The notes: a model not told the origin generated them from the letters alone. Positions 1 through 8,767 are shown, counted from the first letter of the stretch. The stretch: 64,000 bases of DNA from Pseudocitrobacter corydidari (GCF_021172065.1 NZ_CP087880.1:4316583-4380582), one strand, 5' to 3'. A program made the numbers and translations.

Positions 1-1189
1 GGCCGACAACGCGCGATGTGCTTTCATCACCATGAGCAACGGCTTCGATGGCTTCAGCGACCCCGCGACGCAGGGAAGAAACGCCGACGATATCGGCTTT
101 ACGCACGTGGCTCAACAGGGCGGAAATAGTGGCCTGCTGCGGCGAAATCGCGATATCAATCACGCTCCCCTGAACAAGGTCAACGTAGGCGCGGCGTTGG
201 ATCAACACCATCACTTTTTTCGCGCCCATCCGCTTGGCCAGCATCGCGGACATAATGTTCGCTTCGTCGTCGTTGGTGACGGCAATGAACAGATCAACCT
301 GATCGATATGTTCTTCTGCCAGCAACTCTTGATCCGATGCATCGCCGAAGAAGACGATCGTATTTTGCAGCTTCTCTGCCAGTTCAGCAGCACGCTGTTG
401 ATCTCGCTCGATCAACTTCACGCTGTAGTCTTTTTCCAGCCGACGCGCCAGACCCGCGCCGATGTTACCGCCACCGACCAGCATGATGCGCTTGTACGGC
501 TTTTCCAGACGCTGTAATTCGCTCATGACGGCGCGAATATGCTGGGATGCCGCGATAAAGAACACCTCATCGCCAGCCTCCACAATGGTTGAACCCTGCG
601 GTCGGATCGGCGTGTCGTGGCGGAAAATGGCTGCAACACGCGTATCGATATGTGGCATATGATCGCGCATGGTCGAGAGCGCATTACCAACCAGCGGCCC
701 GCCGTAATAGGCTTTCACCACTGCGAGGCTCACTTTCCCTTCAGCGAAGTTCACTACCTGCAGCGCGCCTGGGTATTCGATCAGGCGATAGATGCTATCA
801 ATAACCAGTTGCTCAGGCGCAATCAGGTGATCGATTGGCACCGCGTCAGTATTGAAAAGCTTCTCCGCGTCACGGACGTAGTCGGGTGAGCGAATGCGGG
901 CGATACGGTTTGGTGTGTTAAAGAGGGAATAGGCGACCTGGCAGGCCACCATATTGGTTTCGTCCGAGCTGGTTACGGCAACCAGCATATCGGCATCGTC
1001 GGCACCGGCCTCACGCAGCACACGTGGATGAGAACCGTGCCCCTGGACGACGCGCAGGTCAAACTTGTCCTGCAAACCACGCAGACGCTCGCTATTGGTA
1101 TCCACAATAGTGATGTCGTTATTCTCTCCAACCAGGTTTTCAGCCAGCGTACCGCCTACTTGCCCTGCGCCCAGAATGATAATTTTCAT
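1..1189 (-). CDS. trkA: Trk potassium uptake NAD-binding subunit TrkA (3' end cut by window edge)
   Basis: TrkA is the peripheral cytoplasmic regulatory subunit of the Trk K+ uptake system and binds NAD(H) to gate the TrkH/TrkG channel. About 396 of the usual 458 residues are visible; the C-terminus lies beyond the left edge. The N-terminus reads MKIIILGAGQVGG, a Rossmann nucleotide-binding loop. A second Rossmann loop, MLVGGGNIGAG, appears near residue 233, which gives the duplicated RCK architecture expected for TrkA. The start ATG lies 21 bases after the rsmB stop, so trkA is the last visible gene of the def-fmt-rsmB-trkA run, as in E. coli. No frame break is seen in the visible part. Confidence 0.95.
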   Translation of the reverse strand, partial: MKIIILGAGQVGGTLAENLVGENNDITIVDTNSERLRGLQDKFDLRVVQGHGSHPRVLREAGADDADMLVAVTSSDETNMVACQVAYSLFNTPNRIARIRSPDYVRDAEKLFNTDAVPIDHLIAPEQLVIDSIYRLIEYPGALQVVNFAEGKVSLAVVKAYYGGPLVGNALSTMRDHMPHIDTRVAAIFRHDTPIRPQGSTIVEAGDEVFFIAASQHIRAVMSELQRLEKPYKRIMLVGGGNIGAGLARRLEKDYSVKLIERDQQRAAELAEKLQNTIVFFGDASDQELLAEEHIDQVDLFIAVTNDDEANIMSAMLAKRMGAKKVMVLIQRRAYVDLVQGSVIDIAISPQQATISALLSHVRKADIVGVSSLRRGVAEAIEAVAHGDESTSRVVG

Positions 1190-1210
1190 CAGTCGCGACC
1201 CGTTATCTCA

Positions 1211-2500
1211 TCATTTTTTGATTAGCTTAGCGTAAAAGAAGCCATCGCCTTCTTCTGCGCCAGGTAAATTCTGTTTACCGGGCTGTTCTGGCGTGCCGGT
1301 TTCACTCAACACGGCATCCGGTGTGCGTTGCAGGAAGGCAGCAATTTGTTCGCTGTTCTCTTCCGGTAGAATGGAGCAGGTCGCGTAGACCAGCGTGCCG
1401 CCAGGTTTGAGGTGCGCCCAGGTCGCATTGAGGATTTCAGCCTGCAACTGCGCCAGTTCCGGAATATCGCGATCGCGGCGTAGCCACTTAATATCCGGAT
1501 GACGGCGTACGACACCCGTTGCGGAACATGGCGCATCAAGAAGAATGCGATCAAATTTCTGTTCACCACACCATTGCTCAGGGAAGCGGCCATCACCCTG
1601 TTTCACCGTCGCTTTCATGCCCAGGCGCTTTAGGTTGTCATAGACGCGCGACAGGCGTTTTTCATCAACATCGACGGCCATGACATTGGCCTCAGGCGCC
1701 ACTTCCAGAATGTGGGTCGTTTTGCCGCCGGGCGCGGCGCAGAGGTCGAGGATCTGCTCGCCATTTTCGGGTTGCAGATACGTCATGCAACCCTGCGCGG
1801 AGGCATCCTGAACGGTTACCCAACCTTCATCAAAACCCGGTAGCGCATGCACAGGTGCTGGTGTTTCGAGGCGTACGGCATCCGGGTAATCCGCATGCGG
1901 GAAGCCGGTTAACCCAGCTTCTGCCAGCAGCGCCAGCCATGCGTCGCGTGTGTGATGATTACGGTTCACGCGCAGCCACATCGGCGGGCGCTGGTTATTG
2001 GCCTCAAGAATGGCTTCCCACTGTTGCGGATACGCCTTTTTAATACGTTTTACCAGCCAGGAAGGGTGGAGATAACGCACTTCGGTCTGAGCAAATTCGG
2101 CCAGCAGTTCATCCTGTTGACGCTGAAACTGACGCAGTACGCCGTTGATAAGCCCTTTCAATTGCTGACGCTTGATGGCTACAGCCCCTTCTACCGTTTC
2201 GGCAAGCGCGGCGTGCGCCGGGATGCGCGTGTACAGCAGCTGGTAGATCCCCACCATTATCAGATAATGGACGGTGCGCTGTTTGCCCGTCATCGGGCGC
2301 GACATTAGCTTGTGAATGAACCATTCCAGCTGAGAAAGCGTGCGCAACACGCCAAAGCACAGCTCCTGGAGCAAGGCTTTATCTTTATCGGACACTTTTT
2401 GCTGCATGGCTGGCAGGACGTTACTTAACGATTGACCCTGCTCGACAACTTGCTCGACGGTTTGCGCCGCCAGACTGCGTAAATTGATGTTTTTTTTCAT
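1211..2500 (-). CDS. rsmB: 16S rRNA m5C967 methyltransferase RsmB
   Basis: RsmB (Sun/Fmu) methylates C967 of 16S rRNA using S-adenosylmethionine. The protein is 429 residues, the family's usual length. An N-terminal NusB-like helical RNA-binding domain (about residues 1-140) is followed by a Rossmann methyltransferase domain. The SAM motif LDLCAAPGGKT, the catalytic LLDAPCSATGV and the second cysteine motif VYATCSILPEENS are all visible. The start giving MKKNINLRSLAAQ was chosen because an upstream in-frame ATG would read through the terminator-like hairpin between fmt and rsmB, and because the E. coli protein starts at this place. Confidence 0.96.
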   Translation of the reverse strand: MKKNINLRSLAAQTVEQVVEQGQSLSNVLPAMQQKVSDKDKALLQELCFGVLRTLSQLEWFIHKLMSRPMTGKQRTVHYLIMVGIYQLLYTRIPAHAALAETVEGAVAIKRQQLKGLINGVLRQFQRQQDELLAEFAQTEVRYLHPSWLVKRIKKAYPQQWEAILEANNQRPPMWLRVNRNHHTRDAWLALLAEAGLTGFPHADYPDAVRLETPAPVHALPGFDEGWVTVQDASAQGCMTYLQPENGEQILDLCAAPGGKTTHILEVAPEANVMAVDVDEKRLSRVYDNLKRLGMKATVKQGDGRFPEQWCGEQKFDRILLDAPCSATGVVRRHPDIKWLRRDRDIPELAQLQAEILNATWAHLKPGGTLVYATCSILPEENSEQIAAFLQRTPDAVLSETGTPEQPGKQNLPGAEEGDGFFYAKLIKK

Positions 2501-2505
2501 AACCG

Positions 2506-2535
2506 CAAAAATAAAAATGCCCGGCGACACCGGGC
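2506..2535 (-). terminator. Terminator-like hairpin between fmt and rsmB
   Basis: GCCCGG, a five-base loop and CCGGGC form a six-pair GC stem. Read on the minus strand it is followed by ATTTTTATTTTT, a typical U-rich tract. It sits in the 54-base gap between fmt and rsmB, inside what is otherwise one transcription unit. It may lower expression of rsmB and trkA relative to def and fmt. Function is inferred from structure only. Confidence 0.65.
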
Positions 2536-2554
2536 TTAAAAAAGAGAGTGACCG

Positions 2555-3502
2555 TCAGGCAAGACGGTTTCCGGGAATAAACCACTCCCGGCGCGAATTC
2601 AGGAGATCCTGCACGCCCATGGCTTTTTTACCCGCCGGCTGCAGAGAGAGCAGGTTAAGAATGCCCTCGCCGGTTGCCACCTGAATACCCTGGCGATTGG
2701 CTTCCAGAATGGTGCCTGGTGCTGCGTTCGTTGGGGTATTGATGACTGACGCCTGCCAGATTTTCACAGGCTGTTCATCAATCACGATGTAACTCATTGG
2801 CCACGGATTAAAGGCGCGAATGCAGCGCTCAAGCTGTGCCGCGCTGAGCGACCAGTCGACGCGCGCTTCTTCTTTACTGAGTTTCTCAGCATAAGTGACC
2901 AGCGCCTCATCCTGAACTTCCGGTTTAGCGGTTCCCGCGGCGAGTTGAGTCAGCGTATGCAGCAGCCCTTGTGGGCCCAGGTCGGCCAGCTTATCGTACA
3001 GGCTGCCGCTGGTATCGTCGGCAGTGATTGGGCAGGAGAGCTTATGCAGCATATCGCCCGTATCAAGGCCAACGTCCATCTGCATGATGGTCACGCCGGT
3101 TTGGGCGTCGCCTGCCCACAGCGAACGCTGAATAGGCGCAGCGCCACGCCAGCGCGGCAGCAAGGAACCGTGCACGTTAATGCAGCCCAGACGCGGCATA
3201 TCAAGCACCGCTTTTGGCAGGATTAACCCATAGGCGACCACGACCATGACGTCAGCCTGTAAATCGGCAACCAGCTGTTGATTTTCCTGAGGACGCAGCG
3301 AACCCGGCTGAAATACCGGTACGCCTTTCTCTTCGGCCAGCACTTTTACCGGGCTCGGCATCAGTTTTTTGCCGCGTCCCGCCGGGCGATCGGGCTGAGT
3401 AAACACGCCCACCACCTGGTGTTCAGACGACAACAGCGCGTCAAGATGACGCGCTGCAAAATCGGGGGTACCCGCAAAGATGATACGTAGTGAATCAGAC
3501 AC
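2555..3502 (-). CDS. fmt: Methionyl-tRNA formyltransferase
   Basis: Fmt transfers a formyl group from 10-formyltetrahydrofolate to the methionine on initiator tRNA in the cytoplasm. The protein is 315 residues. The N-terminal formyltransferase domain begins LRIIFAGTPDFAARHL and carries the family signature INVHGSLLPRWRGAAPIQ around residue 110, with catalytic Asn and His, then DVGLDTGDM with the catalytic Asp. The C-terminal OB-like tRNA-binding domain ends with the typical LQPAGKKAMG segment. It lies 14 bases downstream of def, its partner in N-terminal formyl-methionine processing, in the conserved def-fmt operon. Confidence 0.97.
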   Translation of the reverse strand: MSDSLRIIFAGTPDFAARHLDALLSSEHQVVGVFTQPDRPAGRGKKLMPSPVKVLAEEKGVPVFQPGSLRPQENQQLVADLQADVMVVVAYGLILPKAVLDMPRLGCINVHGSLLPRWRGAAPIQRSLWAGDAQTGVTIMQMDVGLDTGDMLHKLSCPITADDTSGSLYDKLADLGPQGLLHTLTQLAAGTAKPEVQDEALVTYAEKLSKEEARVDWSLSAAQLERCIRAFNPWPMSYIVIDEQPVKIWQASVINTPTNAAPGTILEANRQGIQVATGEGILNLLSLQPAGKKAMGVQDLLNSRREWFIPGNRLA

Positions 3503-3516
3503 GTTGATCCTTATCC

Positions 3517-4026
3517 TTAGGCACGCGCGTTCAGGCGATCCAGTTTCTCGACTTTCTGACGAATACGCTGCTGTTTCAGCGGGGACAGATAATCGATAAA
3601 CAATTTACCGACTAAATGGTCCATTTCGTGTTGGATACAGATAGCCAGCAGGCCGTCTGCTTCCAGTTCGAAGGCTTTACCGTTACGGTCGAGCGCACGG
3701 ATTTTTACCTGCTCAGCACGCGGAACCAGCGCACGCTGTTCCGGAATCGACAGGCAACCTTCTTCAATACCGGTGTCGCCGTATTTCTCCAGCAGCTCCG
3801 GGTTGATCAGCACCAGTTGCTCATCACGATTTTCAGAAACATCAATCACGATAATGCGCTGATGGATATCCACCTGCGTTGCCGCCAGGCCAATACCTTC
3901 TTCGGCGTACATGGTTTCGAACATATCATCGACGATACGCTGAATTTCTGCATTCACTTCTTCAACCGGTTTAGCGACTTTGCGAAGACGCTCGTCCGGG
4001 ATATGTAACACTTGCAAAACTGCCAT
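3517..4026 (-). CDS. def: Peptide deformylase
   Basis: Def removes the N-formyl group from nascent polypeptides as they leave the ribosome. The protein is 169 residues and is a type I (iron/zinc) deformylase. All three signature motifs are present: GIGLAATQ near residue 45, EGCLS near residue 90 with the metal-ligand Cys, and QHEMDH near residue 133 with two metal-ligand His and the catalytic Glu. It is the first gene of the leftward def-fmt-rsmB-trkA group and is divergent from dprA across a 129-base gap that must hold both promoters. Confidence 0.97.
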   Translation of the reverse strand: MAVLQVLHIPDERLRKVAKPVEEVNAEIQRIVDDMFETMYAEEGIGLAATQVDIHQRIIVIDVSENRDEQLVLINPELLEKYGDTGIEEGCLSIPEQRALVPRAEQVKIRALDRNGKAFELEADGLLAICIQHEMDHLVGKLFIDYLSPLKQQRIRQKVEKLDRLNARA

Positions 4027-4155
4027 AAATCTCCAGAGTTCTGTTCAGGAGTTGGAAAGAATATTATCTCTATTCTAGACAAAACCCCCTCTAATTGACA
4101 GCATCAGTGACCAATCGCAAAGATTGCTGATGCCGCTTGTGGCAAGGGGAAAAGG

Positions 4156-5280
4156 ATGTCACCTACAGAGATATGGCTTCGCCTGATAAAGGTAAACGAT
4201 CTATACGGCGACAGGATGAAAAACATCGCCGAAACCCTGATTCGTGAAGCGACGGTGACGTTGAAAAACCTGCGCGACGTTGGGTTAACCGCGAAGCAGG
4301 CGGCGCGTTTTTTTTCGATGACAGCGCAAGAGGTTAGTGACAGCGAACACTGGCTCTCGCAGCATGATAATCATCTGCTGCTGGCCAGTTCACCTTTCTA
4401 TCCCACAGCGCTGCGGGCCATCAGCGATTATCCTGCCGCGCTTTTCGTTCGCGGAAACCTGTCGCTGCTGAGCTCTTATCAGCTGGCGGTAGTCGGTAGC
4501 CGGAGCTTCTCATGGTACGGCGAACGCTGGGGGCGCGTGTTTTGCGAAGCCTTTGCGCAGCAGGGCGTGACCATTACCAGCGGACTTGCGCTGGGCATTG
4601 ATGCGGTTGCCCACCGCAGTGCATTGCGTATGGCGGGCAAGACCATCGCCGTATTGGGTAATGGCCTGAGCCACATCTATCCACATCGGCATCGCCAGCT
4701 GGCGGATGACATTGTGGCGTCTGGCGGCGCGCTGGTCTCGGAGTTTCCCCTCGCGATGACGCCGTTGCCGCATAATTTTCCGCGGCGTAATCGTATTATC
4801 AGTGGGCTTAGTCGCGGTGTGCTGGTGGTTGAAGCGGCGTTGAAAAGTGGTTCGCTGGTGACGGCGCGTTGCGCATTGGATCAAGGGCGAGACGTCTATG
4901 CGATTCCGGGGCCGCTGGGTAATCCCGGCTGCGAAGGGCCGCACTGGTTGATTCAGCAGGGGGCGATAATGGTTACGTCGCCCGAAGATATTCTCGAAAT
5001 CAGGCAAATTGCGCTTTTTCAGACTGAAAATGCGCAGGATACGTCAAAATATTCACCAGATCAGGATTCTGTAGCATTGCCATTTCCTGAGCTCCTGGCT
5101 AACGTAGGAGATGAGGTAACACCTGTTGACGTCGTCGCTGAACGTGCCGGCCAACCTGTGCCAGTGACCGTGGCTCAGCTACTCGAACTGGAGTTAGCAG
5201 GATGGATCGCAGCTGTACCCGGCGGCTATGTCCGATTAAGGAGGGCATGCCATGTTCGACGTACTACTGTACTTGTTTGA
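4156..5280 (+). CDS. dprA: DNA-processing protein A (DprA/Smf)
   Basis: DprA binds incoming single-stranded DNA and loads RecA in transformable bacteria; its role in enterobacteria is poorly defined. The protein is 374 residues, the E. coli Smf length. The Rossmann-like core carries AVVGSR near residue 113, ITSGLALGIDAVAHR, GALVSEFPL and the NFPRRNRIISGLS segment, all hallmarks of the family. A C-terminal winged-helix-like region (about residues 300-374) follows. The 3' end overlaps smg by 29 bases in another frame, an overlap also implied by the E. coli proteins. A purine-rich AAGGGG lies about nine bases before the ATG. Confidence 0.94.
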   Translation: MSPTEIWLRLIKVNDLYGDRMKNIAETLIREATVTLKNLRDVGLTAKQAARFFSMTAQEVSDSEHWLSQHDNHLLLASSPFYPTALRAISDYPAALFVRGNLSLLSSYQLAVVGSRSFSWYGERWGRVFCEAFAQQGVTITSGLALGIDAVAHRSALRMAGKTIAVLGNGLSHIYPHRHRQLADDIVASGGALVSEFPLAMTPLPHNFPRRNRIISGLSRGVLVVEAALKSGSLVTARCALDQGRDVYAIPGPLGNPGCEGPHWLIQQGAIMVTSPEDILEIRQIALFQTENAQDTSKYSPDQDSVALPFPELLANVGDEVTPVDVVAERAGQPVPVTVAQLLELELAGWIAAVPGGYVRLRRACHVRRTTVLV

Positions 5281-5725
5281 AACTTACATCCATAACGAAG
5301 CTGAAATGCGCGTGGATCAGGATAAACTGACACGGGATCTCACCGAGGCAGGTTTTGAACGTGAGGACATTTTCAACGCGTTGATGTGGCTGGAGAAGCT
5401 CGCTGATTATCAGGAAGGGCTTGTCGAACCGATGCAGTTGGCTTCCGATCCGCTTTCTGTTCGCATCTTTACGGCGGAAGAGAGCCAGAGACTGGATGCC
5501 AGTTGTCGGGGATTCTTGTTATTCCTGGAACAGATTCAGGTGCTAAACCTCGAAACGCGAGAAATGGTGATTGAACGCGTGATGGCTCTGGATACCGCAG
5601 AGTTCGAACTGGAAGACCTCAAATGGGTGATTCTGATGGTTCTGTTCAATCTTCCGGGGTGTGAAAACGCGTATCAACAAATGGAAGAATTACTCTTCGA
5701 CGTGAATGAAGGTATGCTGCACTAA
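5252..5725 (+). CDS. smg: Smg family protein (DUF494)
   Basis: This 157-residue acidic protein matches E. coli Smg, whose molecular role is not established. The protein starts MFDVLLYLFETYIHNEAEM and is rich in Glu and Leu, with predicted helical segments and no membrane span or signal peptide. It begins inside the dprA 3' end and so is probably translationally coupled to it. The conserved dprA-smg-yrdD-tsaC-aroE order suggests one transcription unit, but does not itself give a function. Confidence 0.9.
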   Translation: MFDVLLYLFETYIHNEAEMRVDQDKLTRDLTEAGFEREDIFNALMWLEKLADYQEGLVEPMQLASDPLSVRIFTAEESQRLDASCRGFLLFLEQIQVLNLETREMVIERVMALDTAEFELEDLKWVILMVLFNLPGCENAYQQMEELLFDVNEGMLH

Positions 5726-5752
5726 TTCGATGGTGCAGCAGTAAGAGTTGTT

Positions 5753-6295
5753 ATGGCCAAATCAGCACTCTTTACAGTGCGTAAAAATGAGCCCTGCCCG
5801 CAGTGCGGGGCTGAACTGGTAATACGGTCCGGCAAGCATGGGCCGTTTCTTGGTTGTTCCCATTATCCAGAGTGTGACTATGTCCGTCCCCTGAAGAGTC
5901 AGGCGGATGGACATATCGTCAAAATTCTGGAGGGGCAGTTGTGCCCGGAATGTGGCGCCGAGCTGGCGCTTCGTCAGGGGCGTTTTGGGATGTTTATTGG
6001 TTGCAGCCAGTATCCGGCCTGCGAGCATACCGAACTTATCGACAAACCTGATGAAACGGCTATCGCCTGCCCACAGTGCCAGCAAGGGCATCTGGTTCAG
6101 CGCCGTTCACGCTATGGCAAAACGTTTCACTCCTGCGATCGCTATCCGGAGTGTCAGTTTGTGCTTAACTTCACCCCTGTTGCGGGCGAGTGTCCAGAGT
6201 GTCATTACCCGCTGCTTATCGAAAAGAAAACGGCGCATGGCCTGAAACGCTACTGCGCCAGTAAACAATGTGGAAAGCCGATCCCGGCGGAATAA
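5753..6295 (+). CDS. yrdD: Topoisomerase-like zinc-ribbon protein YrdD
   Basis: The 180-residue protein is built from four consecutive Cys4 zinc-ribbon motifs (CPQC...CSHYPEC, CPEC...CSQYPAC, CPQC...CDRYPEC, CPEC...CASKQC), spaced roughly 45 residues apart. They resemble the C-terminal zinc fingers of DNA topoisomerase I, but no topoisomerase catalytic core is present. It probably binds single-stranded DNA or RNA; its cellular role is unknown. It lies between smg and tsaC, and the tsaC start follows its stop by four bases. Confidence 0.92.
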   Translation: MAKSALFTVRKNEPCPQCGAELVIRSGKHGPFLGCSHYPECDYVRPLKSQADGHIVKILEGQLCPECGAELALRQGRFGMFIGCSQYPACEHTELIDKPDETAIACPQCQQGHLVQRRSRYGKTFHSCDRYPECQFVLNFTPVAGECPECHYPLLIEKKTAHGLKRYCASKQCGKPIPAE

Positions 6296-6299
6296 ATCA

Positions 6300-6872
6300 G
6301 TGAATAATAACCTGCCATCAGAAGCCGTACAGCGTGCGGTTGTCGCTCTGAAGAATAAAGAAGTCATCGCTTACCCAACCGAAGCCGTGTTTGGTGTCGG
6401 TTGCGACCCTGACAGTGAAACCGCCGTTCATCGGCTGCTGGAACTCAAACAACGCCCGGTTGAAAAAGGGCTGATCCTGATTGCGGCGAGTTTCGAGCAA
6501 CTGAAACCGTATATTGATGATGCCGCGTTAACTCCCGCACAGCGTGATGCAGTATTTGCCTGCTGGCCAGGACCGGTCACCTTTGTGTTCCCGGCTAAAG
6601 CCACTACGCCTGCCTGGCTGACGGGGCGATTTGACTCCCTCGCCGTGCGCGTTACCGATCATCCGGTGGTCATCGAACTTTGTAATGCGTACGGTAAACC
6701 GCTGGTCTCGACCAGCGCGAACCTTACCGGTCAGCCGCCGTGCCGCACAACAGAAGAAGTTCGCCAGCAATTTGGCGATGCCTTCCCGGTGGTGGATGCA
6801 CTGACCGGTGGTCGACTCAATCCATCTGAAATCCGTGATGCCCTGACGGGCGAACTTTTCCGCCAGGGGTAA
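6300..6872 (+). CDS. tsaC: L-threonylcarbamoyladenylate synthase TsaC
   Basis: TsaC (YrdC/RimN) makes threonylcarbamoyl-AMP from threonine, bicarbonate and ATP, the first step of the essential t6A37 modification of ANN-decoding tRNAs. The chosen GTG start gives 190 residues beginning MNNNL, matching the E. coli protein; a longer frame upstream would overlap yrdD. The Sua5/YrdC/YwlC domain fills the protein, with the YPTEAVFGVGCD segment near the N-terminus, KGLILIAAS and the STSANLTGQPP nucleotide-binding motif. A GGCGGA stretch in the yrdD 3' end can serve as ribosome binding site. Confidence 0.95.
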   Translation: MNNNLPSEAVQRAVVALKNKEVIAYPTEAVFGVGCDPDSETAVHRLLELKQRPVEKGLILIAASFEQLKPYIDDAALTPAQRDAVFACWPGPVTFVFPAKATTPAWLTGRFDSLAVRVTDHPVVIELCNAYGKPLVSTSANLTGQPPCRTTEEVRQQFGDAFPVVDALTGGRLNPSEIRDALTGELFRQG

Positions 6873-6875
6873 CTC

Positions 6876-7694
6876 ATGGAAACCTATGCCGTCTTTGGTA
6901 ACCCGATTGCGCACAGTAAATCGCCTTTTATTCATCAACAGTTTGCGCAGCAGCTGAACATTACTCATCCTTATGGGCGCGTGCTGGCGCCGCTTGATGA
7001 TTTTGTTAACACGCTCAATGCTTTCTTTGCGCAAGGGGGGAAGGGGGCGAACGTCACCGTACCTTTTAAAGAAGAAGCGTTCGCCCGGGCAGATGAGCTG
7101 ACCGAGCGCGCTGCGCTGGCAGGGGCGGTAAATACGCTCAAGCGACTGGAAGACGGGCGTTTGTTGGGGGATAACACTGATGGCATCGGTTTGCTGAGCG
7201 ACCTTGAGCGCCTCTCCTTTATCCGACCGGGGCTACGAATTCTGCTGCTGGGGGCGGGCGGCGCCACGCGCGGTGTCCTGCTGCCGCTGCTCTCGATGGA
7301 TTGCGCCGTCACCATTGCCAACCGTACCGCATCCCGTGCGCAAGAGCTGGCTCAGCTTTTTGCGCATACGGGCAGCGTCAAGGCGCTGGGGCTGGATGCG
7401 CTGGAAGGACATGAATTTGATTTAATTATCAATGCGACGTCCAGCGGCATTAACGGCGACATTCCGGCGATCCCGGCATCGCTGATTCATCCTTCTCTTT
7501 ATTGCTACGACATGTTCTACCAGAAAGGAGATACACCGTTCCTCGCCTGGTGTCGACAGCATGGGGCAAAACAGTGTGCTGATGGATTGGGTATGCTGGT
7601 GGGGCAGGCGGCACATGCGGTATTGCTCTGGCATGGCGTGCTGCCGGAAATCGAACCGGTGATTGAACAAATGAAGCAGGCGTTGCGCGCATGA
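6876..7694 (+). CDS. aroE: Shikimate 5-dehydrogenase AroE
   Basis: AroE reduces 3-dehydroshikimate to shikimate with NADPH in the aromatic amino acid pathway. The protein is 272 residues, identical in length to E. coli AroE. The shikimate-binding motif GNPIAHSKSP lies at the N-terminus, NVTVPFKE with the catalytic Lys near residue 65, the NADP loop GAGGATRG near residue 127 and NRT just after it. It starts three bases after tsaC and its ATGA stop/start overlap with yrdB implies translational coupling. Confidence 0.97.
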   Translation: METYAVFGNPIAHSKSPFIHQQFAQQLNITHPYGRVLAPLDDFVNTLNAFFAQGGKGANVTVPFKEEAFARADELTERAALAGAVNTLKRLEDGRLLGDNTDGIGLLSDLERLSFIRPGLRILLLGAGGATRGVLLPLLSMDCAVTIANRTASRAQELAQLFAHTGSVKALGLDALEGHEFDLIINATSSGINGDIPAIPASLIHPSLYCYDMFYQKGDTPFLAWCRQHGAKQCADGLGMLVGQAAHAVLLWHGVLPEIEPVIEQMKQALRA

Positions 7695-7948
7695 ACCAGG
7701 CTATACAGTTTCCCGATCGTGAGCACTGGGATGACAACCAGTGTGCCGTCTGTTTTCCGGCACTGGTACAGGGCATGCAACTAATGTGTGCCATCCGCCG
7801 CGAAACGATGATCGCCCGTTTTGGCGGTGAAACGCCTCAGGCATGGTTAGCGCTGTTTCAGGAAAATCGCTGGGACCTGGAAGAGGAAGCCAGCGATCTT
7901 ATCCGCGACCAGCAGGAAGATAATCAAGGCTGGGTCTGGTTATCCTGA
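7691..7948 (+). CDS. yrdB: YrdB, DUF1488 family protein
   Basis: This 85-residue soluble protein begins MNQAIQFPDREHWDDNQ and ends with an acidic, Trp-containing tail. It matches E. coli YrdB, a DUF1488 member of unknown function. The start overlaps the aroE stop by four bases. The 3' end overlaps the 3' end of the convergent yrdA by 25 bases, so neither gene has room for a separate terminator here. Confidence 0.88.
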   Translation: MNQAIQFPDREHWDDNQCAVCFPALVQGMQLMCAIRRETMIARFGGETPQAWLALFQENRWDLEEEASDLIRDQQEDNQGWVWLS

Positions 7949-8478
7949 TTCAGATAATCATCTTTCCATTTCACGTAGTTGTTGGCCGAGTATTTCAACC
8001 CTTCCAGTTCAGACGCTTTTAATGGGCGGATCTGTTTAACCGGGCTGCCCAGATAAAGATAGCCACTTTCCAGGCGCTTATGCTGCGGCACCAGACTACC
8101 CGCGCCAATCATGACGTCATCCTCAACCACCACGCCGTCCAGCAAGATAGACCCCATCCCGACCAGAACCCGATTGCCCACGGTGCAGCCGTGTAACATC
8201 ACTTTGTGCCCAACAGTGACGTCGTCGCCAATGATGAGCGGATTACCGTCCGGGTTATGCGCCGATTTATGGGTCACGTGGAGAACGCTACCGTCCTGGA
8301 TATTGCTGCGCGCGCCAATCTGGACATAATTAACATCGCCACGAATGGCGACCAGCGGCCAGATACTGACGTCATCGCTAATTCGAACGTCGCCAATCAC
8401 TACGCTTGTGGGATCAATCAGCACGCGAGCGCCAATGGTTGGGAAAAGATCTTTATAGTGGCGTAAGTCTGCGGCCAT
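7924..8478 (-). CDS. yrdA: Gamma-carbonic-anhydrase-like hexapeptide protein YrdA
   Basis: The 184-residue protein is a left-handed beta-helix protein of the gamma carbonic anhydrase/PaaY family. Many imperfect hexapeptide repeats run from about residue 15 to 140 (for example VVIGDV, VLVGMG, VMIGAG). Three conserved metal-ligand histidines are suggested by VLHVTH and VGHKVMLHG. The E. coli homologue binds metal, but its physiological substrate is not settled. It is transcribed away from the rRNA operon; a perfect palindrome lies just before its start. Confidence 0.93.
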   Translation of the reverse strand: MAADLRHYKDLFPTIGARVLIDPTSVVIGDVRISDDVSIWPLVAIRGDVNYVQIGARSNIQDGSVLHVTHKSAHNPDGNPLIIGDDVTVGHKVMLHGCTVGNRVLVGMGSILLDGVVVEDDVMIGAGSLVPQHKRLESGYLYLGSPVKQIRPLKASELEGLKYSANNYVKWKDDYLNQDNQTQP

Positions 8479-8490
8479 GATTACCTCTTT

Positions 8491-8504
8491 AAAACGATCG
8501 TTTT
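8491..8504. promoter_or_regulatory. Perfect 14-base palindrome upstream of yrdA
   Basis: AAAACGATCGTTTT is a perfect palindrome centred about 20 bases upstream of the yrdA start codon. CGATC recurs nearby in CAGACGATCA. It may be an operator or part of the yrdA leader; no regulator is assigned. Confidence 0.35.
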
Positions 8505-8629
8505 AGGGAACAGACGATCATTATTGCCTCGATTTCACGGTTTCTCACCTCAAAATTTAAGCAAATTGCGCAGTTAGAAGGCAAAGAGTTTGAAAAAACA
8601 GCAGTCAGAAAAAAAGATCTAAAAAGGCC

Positions 8630-8657
8630 TTGTGCTAAGAAGCAAACTCCCTATAAT
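8630..8657 (+). promoter_or_regulatory. rrn P1 promoter
   Basis: TTGTGC (-35) and TATAAT (-10) are separated by 16 bases and followed by the GC-rich discriminator GCGCC. This is the hallmark of growth-rate- and ppGpp-controlled rRNA P1 promoters. The A-rich sequence just upstream (about 8591-8627) fits an UP element, and the region further upstream is where Fis sites normally lie. The start site is predicted near 8666. Confidence 0.92.
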
Positions 8658-8739
8658 GCGCCTCCATCGACACGGCGGATGTGAATCACTTCACACAAAC
8701 AGCCGGTTCGGTTGAAGAGAAAAATCCTTGAAAATGGGG

Positions 8740-8767
8740 TTGACTCTGAAAGAGGAAAACGTATTAT
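8740..8767 (+). promoter_or_regulatory. rrn P2 promoter
   Basis: TTGACT and TATTAT are separated by 16 bases, closely matching the P2 element of E. coli rRNA operons. It lies about 110 bases downstream of P1 and upstream of the antitermination sequences. Confidence 0.88.
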
